NCBI GenBank assembly: GCA_030652345.1
Contig: JAUSAU010000086.1
Span: 1 to 64,000 of the forward strand
Length of the DNA: 64,000 nucleotides
Direction of reading: 5' to 3'
Source: Coriobacteriia bacterium
GTDB taxonomy: Bacteria; Actinomycetota; Coriobacteriia; Anaerosomatales; PALSA-660
A program made the position numbers and the translations under genes. The notes under the pieces were generated by a model that was given only the letters and a program-made list of their open reading frames with translations, did not search any database and was not told the DNA's origin. Shown piece by piece: positions 36,153 to 44,261 of the stretch. Numbering within the stretch: position 1 is the first letter of the stretch; every line of letters starts with the position of its first letter.

Positions 36153-36317
36153 GGAGCCTCCCTTACCCGTGGAGGTGCATACGCCGACTAAGACCCCCGT
36201 CGGAGTCGCCGTCGACGCATGCCTCCTTTCCAAGACGGGAGGCGAAGCGGTTTCCCACTCCACCCTAGACGGCCCGGTATCCATGGCGCGACCGCTGTAG
36301 GCGCACCGGGCTCGGAG
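36153..36317 (-). ncRNA. Moco/Tuco-type riboswitch candidate, formate dehydrogenase leader
   Basis: The core (36317-36223) shares a conserved order with the two tupA leaders: CTCCGA, CCCGG...CCGGG stem, TAGGGT, GGGAAACCG, GCCTCCCG, GGAAAGGAG. Here the core is followed by extra hairpins (GCATGCGT with GCGTATGC; CCTCC with GGAGG) down to 36153, then by an intrinsic terminator. The sequence and the genes it precedes (a Mo/W enzyme and tungstate transporters) agree with the Moco RNA motif family. The assignment comes from memory of that motif and has not been searched. Confidence 0.65.
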
Positions 36318-36369
36318 GCTTCTTCTATTCTCAAGACGTTCCGTCAGGCTGCCGGCCCTTGGGGACGCC

Positions 36370-36401
36370 GGAGGGCTTGTAACAGCAGTTACAAGTCCTC
36401 C
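36370..36401 (-). promoter_or_regulatory. near-perfect hairpin/palindrome at the 5' end of the formate dehydrogenase transcript
   Basis: An 8-bp perfect repeat CTTGTAAC...GTTACAAG (4-nt spacer) is extended by GGAGG/CCTCC with one mismatch between them. It lies just downstream of the -10 box. It could be an operator for a dimeric regulator or a 5' RNA stem. Confidence 0.55.
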
Positions 36402-36410
36402 TCCACGGCT

Positions 36411-36440
36411 ACGCTACTCCCGTGGGTCGTGACGTGTCAA
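36411..36440 (-). promoter_or_regulatory. promoter of the formate dehydrogenase operon
   Basis: A perfect TTGACA (36440-36435) and TAGCGT (36416-36411) are separated by 18 bp. The transcript would start near 36404, giving a leader of about 445 nt that contains the hairpin, the structured RNA and the terminator. Between the promoter and the NHL gene (36441-36509) nothing else is seen. Confidence 0.6.
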
Positions 36441-36509
36441 TGTCAGAGAGATGCAAGGGCCGGACCAGCGCGCGTCCATCCCCGATGAACGACCGCTTGT
36501 ACCCGAACA

Positions 36510-38105
36510 TCACGAGATATCCTCGCGCGCGGTCGCCCGCTTGGCGAAGCGGCGCAACCATGCCGATCGGTCGTAGACGTCGACCTTGAGCATGACCGCC
36601 ATACGGGCGAGCGCGACGTCCTCCGTACACAGGACCTTGTAACGCTGGCCCATGGCGAGGATACCGGCGGTATCCATATCGATCGATAGGCGGTCTGCGA
36701 GCTGCCTGGCGTCCGTCTGCGAGTAGGGTTCGGCCCGCAAGAGGGTGCCGAGGGCCACGCCGTCGACAACCACGCCCGCGAATCGCTCGTGGTCCGCTTC
36801 GGAGATGATCCAGCGCCAGCGCCCGCGGTCCATCTCGGTGACGAGTTCGGCGGCGATCATGCCGTCCACGAAGTCCGGCGTCACCACGAAGCGGCGGCGG
36901 CGGAAGAAGAGCGGGAGGAGCAGGAACGGGAACGGCAGCAGACACAGCCACCAGTTCGCCGCGTTGACCCGCGTCACGCCGGGGATCTCCGCGGCGGCGA
37001 AGCCCCAGACCTGCACCTGGTTGTTCTCCCGGTCGGTGATGAAGATCCTGCCGCGGTCATCGAGCGCGAGGTCGTTGGGGAAGGCGAACTGCCCGGGGCC
37101 GACGCCCGCCTCGCCGAACTGGGCGAGCGGATCACCCTTGGACGAGTAGATGTCCACTCGCTGCGCGATGGCGTCCGCGACATAGAGGCGGCCCTTGTCA
37201 TCAAGCCAGGTGCCGCGCGGCGTTCCCGACGTGTTGATGAGCCGCACGTACGTGCCGTCGGCCTTGAACACCTGGACGCGCCGGTTGTTGCCATCCGCCA
37301 CATAGATGATGGCCTTGCTGCCGACGCCCTCGACCGCGAGTCCGTTCGGGAACATGAACGACCCGAGAGCGTCTCCGATGCGGTTGACCTGCTGCGTCTG
37401 GCCGAAGGCCAACTTCAGGCTGCCCTCCGGGCTGAAGACGAGCACCTGGTGCTTCTTCGAGTCGCCGACATCCGTGACGTAGAGCGTCCCGTCCTTGCCG
37501 AACGTGATGGCGAGGGGCGACCAGCTCTTCTTGAGGTCGGGGCCGGGGTCGAACGTCTTTATGAACGTGCCGTCCGGCTGGAAGACATAGATGCGCTTCA
37601 GACGACGGTCGGTGACCCACACCGTGCCGTCGGGTGCGATGGCCAGGTGCGTCGGTGCGCTCAGACGGGTGTTCTTGCCGTCGGAGACCTTGTTGAACTG
37701 GCTGCGGAAGACGCCCGCGCGTGTGTAGGTGCGGATCGACCGAGATGCGTAGTCCGTGATGTAGACGATGTCGCCGCGGACGGTGATGCCCGTCGGCCGC
37801 GTCATCGCCTGCTTGGCCTGGCCGCTGAACGCGTAGAGGAACTGCGGCGGCTCGATCTTGGTGCGTGCCGTCCCGACGATGGTCGGCACCGGCAGTCGCT
37901 TGTTCATCGTGTAGTAGTAGGCGACGTAGCTCAGCCCCAACAGGAGCAGGATGAGCAGCGCGAGCAGGAGAAGGCGACGCTTCCGGCCGCGTTCTGCCTC
38001 GCCCGGATGCCCCGCCACAGACGCGACCGATGTTGGGGTCGCCTCACTCGCCATGGCGTCCGGCAGTTCTTCGTCACGCATCAGGTCGTCACGGTCACTT
38101 GACAT
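36510..38105 (-). CDS. membrane-anchored NHL-repeat protein with cytoplasmic C-terminal domain
   Basis: The 531-residue protein has an N-terminal segment of about 45 residues, a membrane helix (LLLLALLILLLLGLSYVAYY), an extracytoplasmic six-bladed NHL propeller (MTRPTGITVRGDIVYITDYA, FAFPNDLALDDRGRIFITDR), a second helix (WWLCLLPFPFLLLPLFF), and then about 130 residues predicted to be cytoplasmic (PDFVDGMIAAELVTEMDRG onward). Those may resemble a PIN-like or small regulatory fold but are not recognised. It is a paralogue of the 26.1-27.3 kb protein, with the extra C-terminal domain. It overlaps the upstream TPR gene by 11 nt, ending the cytochrome b-multihaem operon. Confidence 0.75.
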   Translation of the reverse strand: MSSDRDDLMRDEELPDAMASEATPTSVASVAGHPGEAERGRKRRLLLLALLILLLLGLSYVAYYYTMNKRLPVPTIVGTARTKIEPPQFLYAFSGQAKQAMTRPTGITVRGDIVYITDYASRSIRTYTRAGVFRSQFNKVSDGKNTRLSAPTHLAIAPDGTVWVTDRRLKRIYVFQPDGTFIKTFDPGPDLKKSWSPLAITFGKDGTLYVTDVGDSKKHQVLVFSPEGSLKLAFGQTQQVNRIGDALGSFMFPNGLAVEGVGSKAIIYVADGNNRRVQVFKADGTYVRLINTSGTPRGTWLDDKGRLYVADAIAQRVDIYSSKGDPLAQFGEAGVGPGQFAFPNDLALDDRGRIFITDRENNQVQVWGFAAAEIPGVTRVNAANWWLCLLPFPFLLLPLFFRRRRFVVTPDFVDGMIAAELVTEMDRGRWRWIISEADHERFAGVVVDGVALGTLLRAEPYSQTDARQLADRLSIDMDTAGILAMGQRYKVLCTEDVALARMAVMLKVDVYDRSAWLRRFAKRATAREDIS

Positions 38106-39171
38106 CGGCGTTCAACCTCTTGATCGCGGCGGTCGCCTCGGTGTCACCGGGAATGAGCTCGAGGAGCCGCTCCCAGGCATTCTGCGCTTTCGTCTTGTCG
38201 CCCGTCTTATCCCACAGTTGTGCGATGAGGCGGACGGTGTCGGCGTTCATGGTGTCGAGTGCCGCCGCGATGCGCGCTTCCTGAAGGGCCTTCTTGGGAT
38301 CCGACGCCTTCAAAGACCGGGCGAGTGCGAGATGGGTCTCCGCGTCGCCGAACTTGGCCAGCTCCTGCTGCGGCAACTCGACGCCGGTGGGCGCCCGGTC
38401 GACTGCGATACGCAGGAGTTCGGCCGCCGTGGCGCGGTCGCCCTTCTTGAGGAGCAGGAGCGCGAGGTCGTAGTTCGCCTGCGCCAGGTTGGGGTCGAAA
38501 GCGACCACGATCTCGAGTTCCTTCTGCTGCTGCTCGGGGAGTCCGAGGCGCGCGTAGGCCACCGAGAGCATGTAGTGGACGGGGGACGCATCCCGCTTGA
38601 TGCGGAGGGACTCCTTGAGATTGGTCACCGCTTCTTCGTACCGCTTGAGTTCGACCAGCGTCGTCCCGAGGTCGTAGTACGCGTCGGCGAGGCGCTGGTC
38701 GTTCTTCGCCATCTCACCCTTCGACAAGATGTCGATGAGCTTGATCCAGTAGCCCTCGGCCTTGGGCCACTCTTCCTGATCCATGGCGATGAGACCGAGC
38801 GCGGAGAGCGCGGACGGGAACTCGGGGTCGATCTTGAGGGCCGCGTCGAGCTGTGCGATCGCCTCGCCGCGCTGGCCGTTGGCGAGCAGGGCCTCCGCGA
38901 AGCGGACCCGCAGGATCGCGCTGTTGGGGCTGGCGCCCACCGAATTGCGGAGGTTGGCGATCGCGCGAGCCGCCGGCGACTGGGTCTGGCTCAGTCGCCA
39001 GTCCTGGTAGTAGCTCCAACCGATGTAGAGGACGAGACCGATCGCGAGCGCCGCTGCGATGCGAATGGCCCACTCGACGATGCGGTCACCACGACGTCCG
39101 GTGGCGTCGAACGGCGAATCTCCGTCCGGGGCATCAGCGCGCCCGGTCGTGCGCGTGCGTTCATCCGACAT
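38095..39171 (-). CDS. membrane-anchored TPR protein
   Basis: The 358-residue protein has a single N-terminal membrane helix (AIRIAAALAIGLVLYIGWSYY, about residues 36-56) followed by several TPR units (RFAEALLANGQRGEAIAQLD, LGTTLVELKRYEEAVTNLKE, DLALLLLKKGDRATAAELLR). NrfG/CcmH-type TPR proteins help assemble c-type cytochromes or their complexes. Its place directly after the 20-haem cytochrome gene and coupled to the NHL protein fits such a scaffold role. Confidence 0.75.
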   Translation of the reverse strand: MSDERTRTTGRADAPDGDSPFDATGRRGDRIVEWAIRIAAALAIGLVLYIGWSYYQDWRLSQTQSPAARAIANLRNSVGASPNSAILRVRFAEALLANGQRGEAIAQLDAALKIDPEFPSALSALGLIAMDQEEWPKAEGYWIKLIDILSKGEMAKNDQRLADAYYDLGTTLVELKRYEEAVTNLKESLRIKRDASPVHYMLSVAYARLGLPEQQQKELEIVVAFDPNLAQANYDLALLLLKKGDRATAAELLRIAVDRAPTGVELPQQELAKFGDAETHLALARSLKASDPKKALQEARIAAALDTMNADTVRLIAQLWDKTGDKTKAQNAWERLLELIPGDTEATAAIKRLNADVK

Positions 39172-39216
39172 CTGACCAGCCTTCGTCGCGGTTCGGGAGC
39201 GGCGCGAGATATCCGC

Positions 39217-40809
39217 TTACAGGTTGAGGTTCGTGTGACAGCGCAGGCAGAGCGCCTGGCCGGGATACGGAGCGATCTGGATGTTCTGGTAGTCGAGCGC
39301 GCCGTGACACTCGTAGCACAAGCGAAGGTCGTGCCCTTGGTTCAGCTTCGCGCCGGCGTCGTGCGAACTGACCGCCGAGAGGCCGAACCCGACGTGGCAC
39401 TCCTCGCAGCGATACGCCTCACGACCCTTCTTCTTGCCGACATCGAAGTGGACTGCGTGCTCTGCGAGGCCCTTGTTCTTGATCGAGGTCGCCGGCTTGA
39501 TCCGCATCTCCGGATGACACTTCACGCAGTTCTCACGGACGAGCAGGTTCCCCCGCTGGTTCTGATGATGGCATTCCTGGCAACGCTGACGGTCGATGTG
39601 ACAGACGTTGCAGTCCTGCGAGTCCAGGTTCCTGACGAGGGCATGGGTGCTCGTCCAGTCGGCCGGATGCGGCATGGGCGTCTTATGGCACTTCTCGCAC
39701 GACGCGGAGTCGTGGCACGACCCGCACGCGCCCCTCTGCTTCAGGAAGTTGACGCCGTGGATCTTCCTGAACGTCGCCTTCTTGTGGTCGGCGGGGATCA
39801 CCGGAGGACGGCGCGGGCCGCCCGGCTCCTTCGGATCGCCTCGGTGGCACGCGGTGCAGAAGGCCGGCTGGTGACACATCGAGCACGTCTCAGGCGCCTT
39901 GTTGGACGCGTCCTTGTGGCGGCTCTTCACGAACGCCGCCGTGTGGTCAGCAGGCTTGAGCTGGAAGCTCTTCGGGTGGCAGTCCGCGCACTTCTCGGTG
40001 GCGACCAGCCCGCGGGCGGCATGCACGAGGCCGTGGCACTGGTAGCACGACGGCATGTCCGGGCGGGTCGTCTGGTCGGGCCCGTGCGGGAAGGCGCGAT
40101 GGCAGTCCTTGCACGCGAACGCCTTCTGGAGGTGCGTGGCGTGCGCGAAGATGACCCTGCCGGGGAGGAACTTGTCGATATCGGGGTGGCAGTTGACGCA
40201 CTGCCCGATGGTGACCAGGCCATCCGGATAGACGCGGATGGCCGCGGCGCGCGGAGCCCCCTTGAGGACGGGCCGGTACTCGGGCTGCGTCTTCGGTGCC
40301 GCAGGGGCCGTCTTGGCGTGGCAGTCATCGCACGACTTCGCCGTGTGACACAGCAGGCACGCGTTCGTGTCTGCGCGCGATGGCGCGACGTGCGGCTTAC
40401 CCTTGTAGTCCGGCGTGTGGTCGCGCGGCCGGAGGGGCCAGTCCTTTGTGTGACAGGTCGCGCAACTCGACCGGGCGATCTCCTTGCCCTTGTGCTTGAG
40501 TCCGTGGCAGTTGAAGCACGACGCCATGTCGGGCGTGATGTTCGCGCCGCCGGTATGCGCCGGGGCCGTGTGGCAGCCGTCGCAGCTGTAGACGATGTGC
40601 GAGGCGTGACTGAAGATCAGCCCGGGCTTCTTCGCCGCGCCGATGTTCGCGTGGCACGGCATGCACTGCGCGCCCGACTTCACCGGCGCGTTGAGGTCGA
40701 CCGCAGCGGGATGCGCGGTCGTGGCCCCGGTCGCAACCGCGGGAAGCAGGGCGGCCGCCGCGAGCATCGCGGCGGACCCCCAGAGGCATATCCGAGCGCG
40801 CAGACTCAT
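39217..40809 (-). CDS. 20-haem secreted cytochrome c
   Basis: The 530-residue protein has a signal peptide (MLAAAALLPAVATGA) and twenty CXXCH motifs (from CMPCH to CLRCH). Haems 1-6 and 7-12 form a tandem duplication: each has a C-X2-CH, a SHASH or AHATH segment, PDM-SC-X2-CHGL, a DHT segment with downstream His, then two closely spaced haems (CLLCH/CDDCH; CSMCH/CTACH). The same six-haem unit opens the 13-haem protein encoded upstream. Haems 13-20 are arranged differently. No anchor is seen after the signal peptide. It probably forms an extracytoplasmic wire across the cell wall. Confidence 0.9.
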   Translation of the reverse strand: MSLRARICLWGSAAMLAAAALLPAVATGATTAHPAAVDLNAPVKSGAQCMPCHANIGAAKKPGLIFSHASHIVYSCDGCHTAPAHTGGANITPDMASCFNCHGLKHKGKEIARSSCATCHTKDWPLRPRDHTPDYKGKPHVAPSRADTNACLLCHTAKSCDDCHAKTAPAAPKTQPEYRPVLKGAPRAAAIRVYPDGLVTIGQCVNCHPDIDKFLPGRVIFAHATHLQKAFACKDCHRAFPHGPDQTTRPDMPSCYQCHGLVHAARGLVATEKCADCHPKSFQLKPADHTAAFVKSRHKDASNKAPETCSMCHQPAFCTACHRGDPKEPGGPRRPPVIPADHKKATFRKIHGVNFLKQRGACGSCHDSASCEKCHKTPMPHPADWTSTHALVRNLDSQDCNVCHIDRQRCQECHHQNQRGNLLVRENCVKCHPEMRIKPATSIKNKGLAEHAVHFDVGKKKGREAYRCEECHVGFGLSAVSSHDAGAKLNQGHDLRLCYECHGALDYQNIQIAPYPGQALCLRCHTNLNL

Positions 40810-40821
40810 GCGCTTACCGTA

Positions 40822-42105
40822 TCACCTTCCGCCGGAGAAGACCTGGGCCCGCGCACGGGTGACCGGGTTCGACGCCTTCATGTCGACCTGGCCGTGCGGC
40901 AACTGGCGCCACGCCGCCCCGAACTGCTCGGTGCTGTCCTTGTGACAGGTCCCGCAGGTCTTACCGATCTGCTCGGGATGCGTCGCGGACTTGGGATCGG
41001 TCTTCGCCTTGACGTCATGCGCTCCATGGCAGTTCCAGCACGCCGGTGCGTCGGCGTTGCCGCGCTTGTACGCGGCGCCGTGCCACCAGTCGTTGTAGGA
41101 CGCGTACTTGGCGTCATGGGTGTGACAGGCACCGACGCACATCTTCTCACCGGAGAGCTTGAGGCGTGTGCGGGCGGCTTCGGTCTTGAGTCGCTCGATG
41201 TCGTGCCCGCCGTGGCAGCCGGAACACGTGGGGGCGTCGATGGCCTTGCCGCTGGCGACGCCGCTCATGACCTTCTCGCCGTGGATGGAGCTGAGCCACA
41301 GCTTGGTCTGCTTGTCGTGGTCGTGGCAGTCGGCGCAGGCGAGGCCGGCGTTGACGTTCCACAGCTTGGTCTTGCCCTTGACGTCGTCGTAGCGGAAGTC
41401 GGGATGGCACTTGCCACAGGACGTCCCCCGGTGCGGCGAAGCGTCGAGGCCACTGGCCGCGACCGGCTTCGCAAGGCGCGGAAGGTCCGACCCATGGCAC
41501 GACAGACAACCGGTGCCCGAGTCATACGACCACGACTGCGTGGTCTCCCAGGAGATCTGCGCCTTCTGGATATGACAGGTGTCGCACGACTCCTTGGTGT
41601 GGCACATCACGCACAGCGTGCTGAGCTGCGTGTTGCCGGGCTTCACGTGGGGCTTGTTCTTCCAGTCCGCCGTGTGTGTCTTCGGCTTGCGCTTCTTGGC
41701 GAGCTTGTCGTAGTCCGTGTGACACTTCTTGCAGTCGTACTTGGCCATGATGCCCTGCGGCCCGTGGCGCAGCGCATGGCAGGTCCAGCACTCCGTCATC
41801 CTCGGGATCGATGTCCCGGACGGCTGATGAGGGAACCGGCTGTGGCACGCCGAGCACTGGTATGAGATGTGCGAGGCGTGGCTGAACAGGATGTTCGGCA
41901 GCTTGGTGTCCGAGATGTCGGCGTGACAGGGGTTGCACGACAGCGGGATCACCGGTGCGCTCTGCAGCCGCTCGACCGGAGTCAGTGTCGTGTCGACCGC
42001 GTACGCGGTCCCCATTGCGAACAGCCACATGAATGCAGCGCTCAGCACGAGGCCAAGCACCTGCATGGCTCGCCTGCCGGGGCGGCCGTGCGTCGGAGCG
42101 GTCAT
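40822..42105 (-). CDS. 13-haem cytochrome c
   Basis: The 427-residue protein (an internal ATG at MQVLGLVL could be the true start) has an uncleaved or signal hydrophobic segment (LGLVLSAAFMWLFAMGTAYA). It has twelve CXXCH motifs and one CX3CH (CVGACH, haem 11). Haems 1-6 repeat the module of the 20-haem protein. The last part (NDWWHGAAYKRG, APACWNCHGAHD) is homologous to the end of the 7-haem protein. It sits between them in the operon and likely relays electrons between the membrane-proximal and outer cytochromes. Confidence 0.88.
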   Translation of the reverse strand: MTAPTHGRPGRRAMQVLGLVLSAAFMWLFAMGTAYAVDTTLTPVERLQSAPVIPLSCNPCHADISDTKLPNILFSHASHISYQCSACHSRFPHQPSGTSIPRMTECWTCHALRHGPQGIMAKYDCKKCHTDYDKLAKKRKPKTHTADWKNKPHVKPGNTQLSTLCVMCHTKESCDTCHIQKAQISWETTQSWSYDSGTGCLSCHGSDLPRLAKPVAASGLDASPHRGTSCGKCHPDFRYDDVKGKTKLWNVNAGLACADCHDHDKQTKLWLSSIHGEKVMSGVASGKAIDAPTCSGCHGGHDIERLKTEAARTRLKLSGEKMCVGACHTHDAKYASYNDWWHGAAYKRGNADAPACWNCHGAHDVKAKTDPKSATHPEQIGKTCGTCHKDSTEQFGAAWRQLPHGQVDMKASNPVTRARAQVFSGGR

Positions 42106-42165
42106 CCGTACCCCTTCCGAATCCTCCCTTATCCGCGCGCGGTCGCGCGCGGATGCGTACCGTAC

Positions 42166-43155
42166 CTAGCGCCCTATGATCTTGCTGACGATCCCATAGA
42201 GCGGATTGGCCTGCTGGATCTTCGCACGCCCGTGGATGAGCGGCGAATACGAGCTGTACGACGCTGTCGCATCACGATGACAGCCTCCGCACGAGTTCGG
42301 TTCCTTGAAGTTGTCCTTGTTGGTCGGCGAGAAGCGATCCGTGGACTTGAGCATGGTGTGTGTGCCGTGGCATTGCCAACACGCCGGAGCATCCTCAGCA
42401 CCACGCTTGTAGGCCACGCCGTGGTAGTAGTCGTTGTAGTTCGCCCAGTAGTCAGCGTGACACCCGGTGCGGCCGCACATGAGCTGAGCCTGCTTCTGCA
42501 CCTGGGCCTTGCCAGCCGGGTTGTTCTTGAGCACCGGCATGTTGTGGCTACCGTGGCAGTCACCGCACAGCGGCTTGCTCGCGCCCTTGGGGTCGGGCTT
42601 CTGGTCGACGCCCGGCTTCGGGGCATGGCCGCCGAGACTCCAGTCGTCGAACTGCTGCTTGTGGCAGTTCTTGCAGGCCTGCTTGGCCACAGAGCGCCAG
42701 TCCTGCGGACCCTGACCGTGCGGCGCCTTGTAGCCGTAGTCGAGATGGCAGCCGGTGCAGATGATCTTCGCGTGAGCCGAACGCGCGTATGCCTCCTCGT
42801 CGATCCAGAACGAGATGTTCGCGTCGCCACGGGAGACCACGAGACTGGGGTCACCGTGGCACACGAGACAGCCGGACTTGCCGAACGTCGGCAACGTGAA
42901 GTCCAGGGCATAGCTGCCGGTCGCGCCGGGGACGTTGCTGGCGAGCAACGATGCTGCAGGCGCTGCGGAAGCGAACACGCTGCCGGTACCGGGGACCGAT
43001 GAGGTCGTCGGCTTCGACGCGACCGGAGGTGCGGTGGGCACCGGCGTCGAGACCGTGCCGCCGGCGTACACAGCGGTCGCACCCACGACGAGCACGACCA
43101 CGGCCAGGATCACGGCCGCGATCAGTACTCTGCGCTCGAGGCGGGTGCGAGGCAT
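42166..43155 (-). CDS. 7-haem membrane-anchored cytochrome c
   Basis: The ATG at 43155 is preferred because the longer frame overlaps the cytochrome b gene. The 329-residue product has a membrane anchor (VLIAAVILAVVVLVVGATAVY), a Pro/Thr/Ser-rich spacer and seven haem motifs: CLVCH, CTGCH, CKNCH, CGDCH, a CX4CH (CGRTGCH), CWQCH and CGGCH. The unusual motif is at the position where the 13-haem protein has CX3CH. It starts 10 nt after the cytochrome b stop and probably accepts electrons from it at the membrane surface. Confidence 0.88.
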   Translation of the reverse strand: MPRTRLERRVLIAAVILAVVVLVVGATAVYAGGTVSTPVPTAPPVASKPTTSSVPGTGSVFASAAPAASLLASNVPGATGSYALDFTLPTFGKSGCLVCHGDPSLVVSRGDANISFWIDEEAYARSAHAKIICTGCHLDYGYKAPHGQGPQDWRSVAKQACKNCHKQQFDDWSLGGHAPKPGVDQKPDPKGASKPLCGDCHGSHNMPVLKNNPAGKAQVQKQAQLMCGRTGCHADYWANYNDYYHGVAYKRGAEDAPACWQCHGTHTMLKSTDRFSPTNKDNFKEPNSCGGCHRDATASYSSYSPLIHGRAKIQQANPLYGIVSKIIGR

Positions 43156-43165
43156 GTAGACGGTC

Positions 43166-44020
43166 CTAGTGGGCTTCGCCGGCGGCGGGCTCGATGGCCG
43201 GGGCGTCGTGCCCATGCGCATCGCCGTGCTCGTCGTCGTGCTTGCCGAAGCCGAAGAAGTCGAGCGTGACCGGGATGTCGATCGTCGCCGAGAGATAGAC
43301 GTGGATCGTGGTCATCAGGATGAACGCCCACGTGAGGATGTAGTGGAGGATCCGCATGTAGGCCACTGCCATCGCGGTGCCACCGACGATCGGCCCCATC
43401 CACCAGCCGACGAGGATGTAGCTGACGGTGATGTCAGCGGTACCCGGGATGACGATGAACTCGAGAAGGGCGAACCCGCACAGGGCCTGCATGATCATCA
43501 TGATCGCGAAGCCGAGGTAGCTGCCCTTCTGGAGGACGTTGTACTTGTCGGTGTGCGGCTTGTTCTTGGAGAGGTACGCGTAGTACAGCATGACGCCGAG
43601 CGTGGAGCGGGCGTCGACCCCGCGGATGGCGAACGCGCGCCAGTCGCGCTGCTTGCTGTAGAAGGCATACCAGAAACGCCAGAGCAGGTTGATGACCACG
43701 ATGACCATCGCCACGTAGTGGATGTAGCGCATCGTGGTGCGCCCGCCGTCAAAGAACGGGAAACGGATGTAGAACCCGGTGAAGCCCAGCACGAACATCA
43801 TCGCGAGGTGCTGGAAGTGGAGGAACTTGGGCAATGCCGGCGGATGCGGCTCATCGTGCTCCGGCCAATGGCCGTCGATCCACGTCTTCTTGAAGCGACC
43901 CGTGGGGATCGAGATGATGAAATGCGCGATCAGCGCCAGAACCACGACCACGTAGAGAGTCGTGAATCCGACATCGAGCCAGACGTTGAGCTGGGTAAGA
44001 TCCAGTTCAGACACCCCCAA
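43166..44020 (-). CDS. membrane cytochrome b (b561/hydrogenase-FDH gamma type)
   Basis: The protein of about 284 residues starts at TTG 44020, or at a GTG two codons later. It has four to five long helices with histidines placed for b-haems (LHFQHLAMMFVLGFTGFYI, MRYIHYVAMVIVVINLLWRF, MRILHYILTWAFILMTTIHV) and a His/Asp-rich C-terminal tail. It resembles the cytochrome b subunits of Ni-Fe hydrogenases and formate dehydrogenases (HupC/FdnI). It likely oxidises menaquinol and feeds the 7-, 13- and 20-haem proteins encoded after it, or links formate dehydrogenase to the quinone pool. Confidence 0.8.
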   Translation of the reverse strand: MGVSELDLTQLNVWLDVGFTTLYVVVVLALIAHFIISIPTGRFKKTWIDGHWPEHDEPHPPALPKFLHFQHLAMMFVLGFTGFYIRFPFFDGGRTTMRYIHYVAMVIVVINLLWRFWYAFYSKQRDWRAFAIRGVDARSTLGVMLYYAYLSKNKPHTDKYNVLQKGSYLGFAIMMIMQALCGFALLEFIVIPGTADITVSYILVGWWMGPIVGGTAMAVAYMRILHYILTWAFILMTTIHVYLSATIDIPVTLDFFGFGKHDDEHGDAHGHDAPAIEPAAGEAH

Positions 44021-44180
44021 GCGTTGCCGTCCGCGAGAGGCTTACCGGACCTCGTGAACGCGGAACCCTTACCGATAGTCCTGTGCAGTCACCGGGCGCC
44101 CGTCATCACAGCAGTGCGGCCGACCGGCACCGACCCACGAGCTTGTATCTTGCGGTTACGAACCCGAGGAGCCACCTCGA

Positions 44181-44209
44181 AGGATATGGGTGGCGCCCAC
44201 GCAAGTCAA
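44181..44209 (-). promoter_or_regulatory. promoter of the cytochrome b-multihaem operon
   Basis: TTGACT (44209-44204) and TATCCT (44186-44181) have a 17-bp spacer. It is followed by a leader of about 155 nt to the cytochrome b gene, with no recognised regulatory RNA. Confidence 0.65.
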
Positions 44210-44261
44210 CGCGCCGGGCCCCGACCGCTGTCCGTCCTTGACGGAATGCAGCCGACGCTCT

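Noticed and set aside
36140..36420. tRNA-Sec (selC) in the formate dehydrogenase leader
   Set aside because: The region is structured, but no acceptor/T-stem pattern, TTCGA-like T loop or TCA anticodon loop could be placed. The sequence instead matches the leaders of both tupA genes.
37951..41865. Very long plus-strand open frame (1304 codons) opposite the NHL, TPR and cytochrome genes
   Set aside because: It is antisense to four genes with clear domains; high GC makes long empty frames. Its translation is Arg/Val/Leu-rich with no family features.
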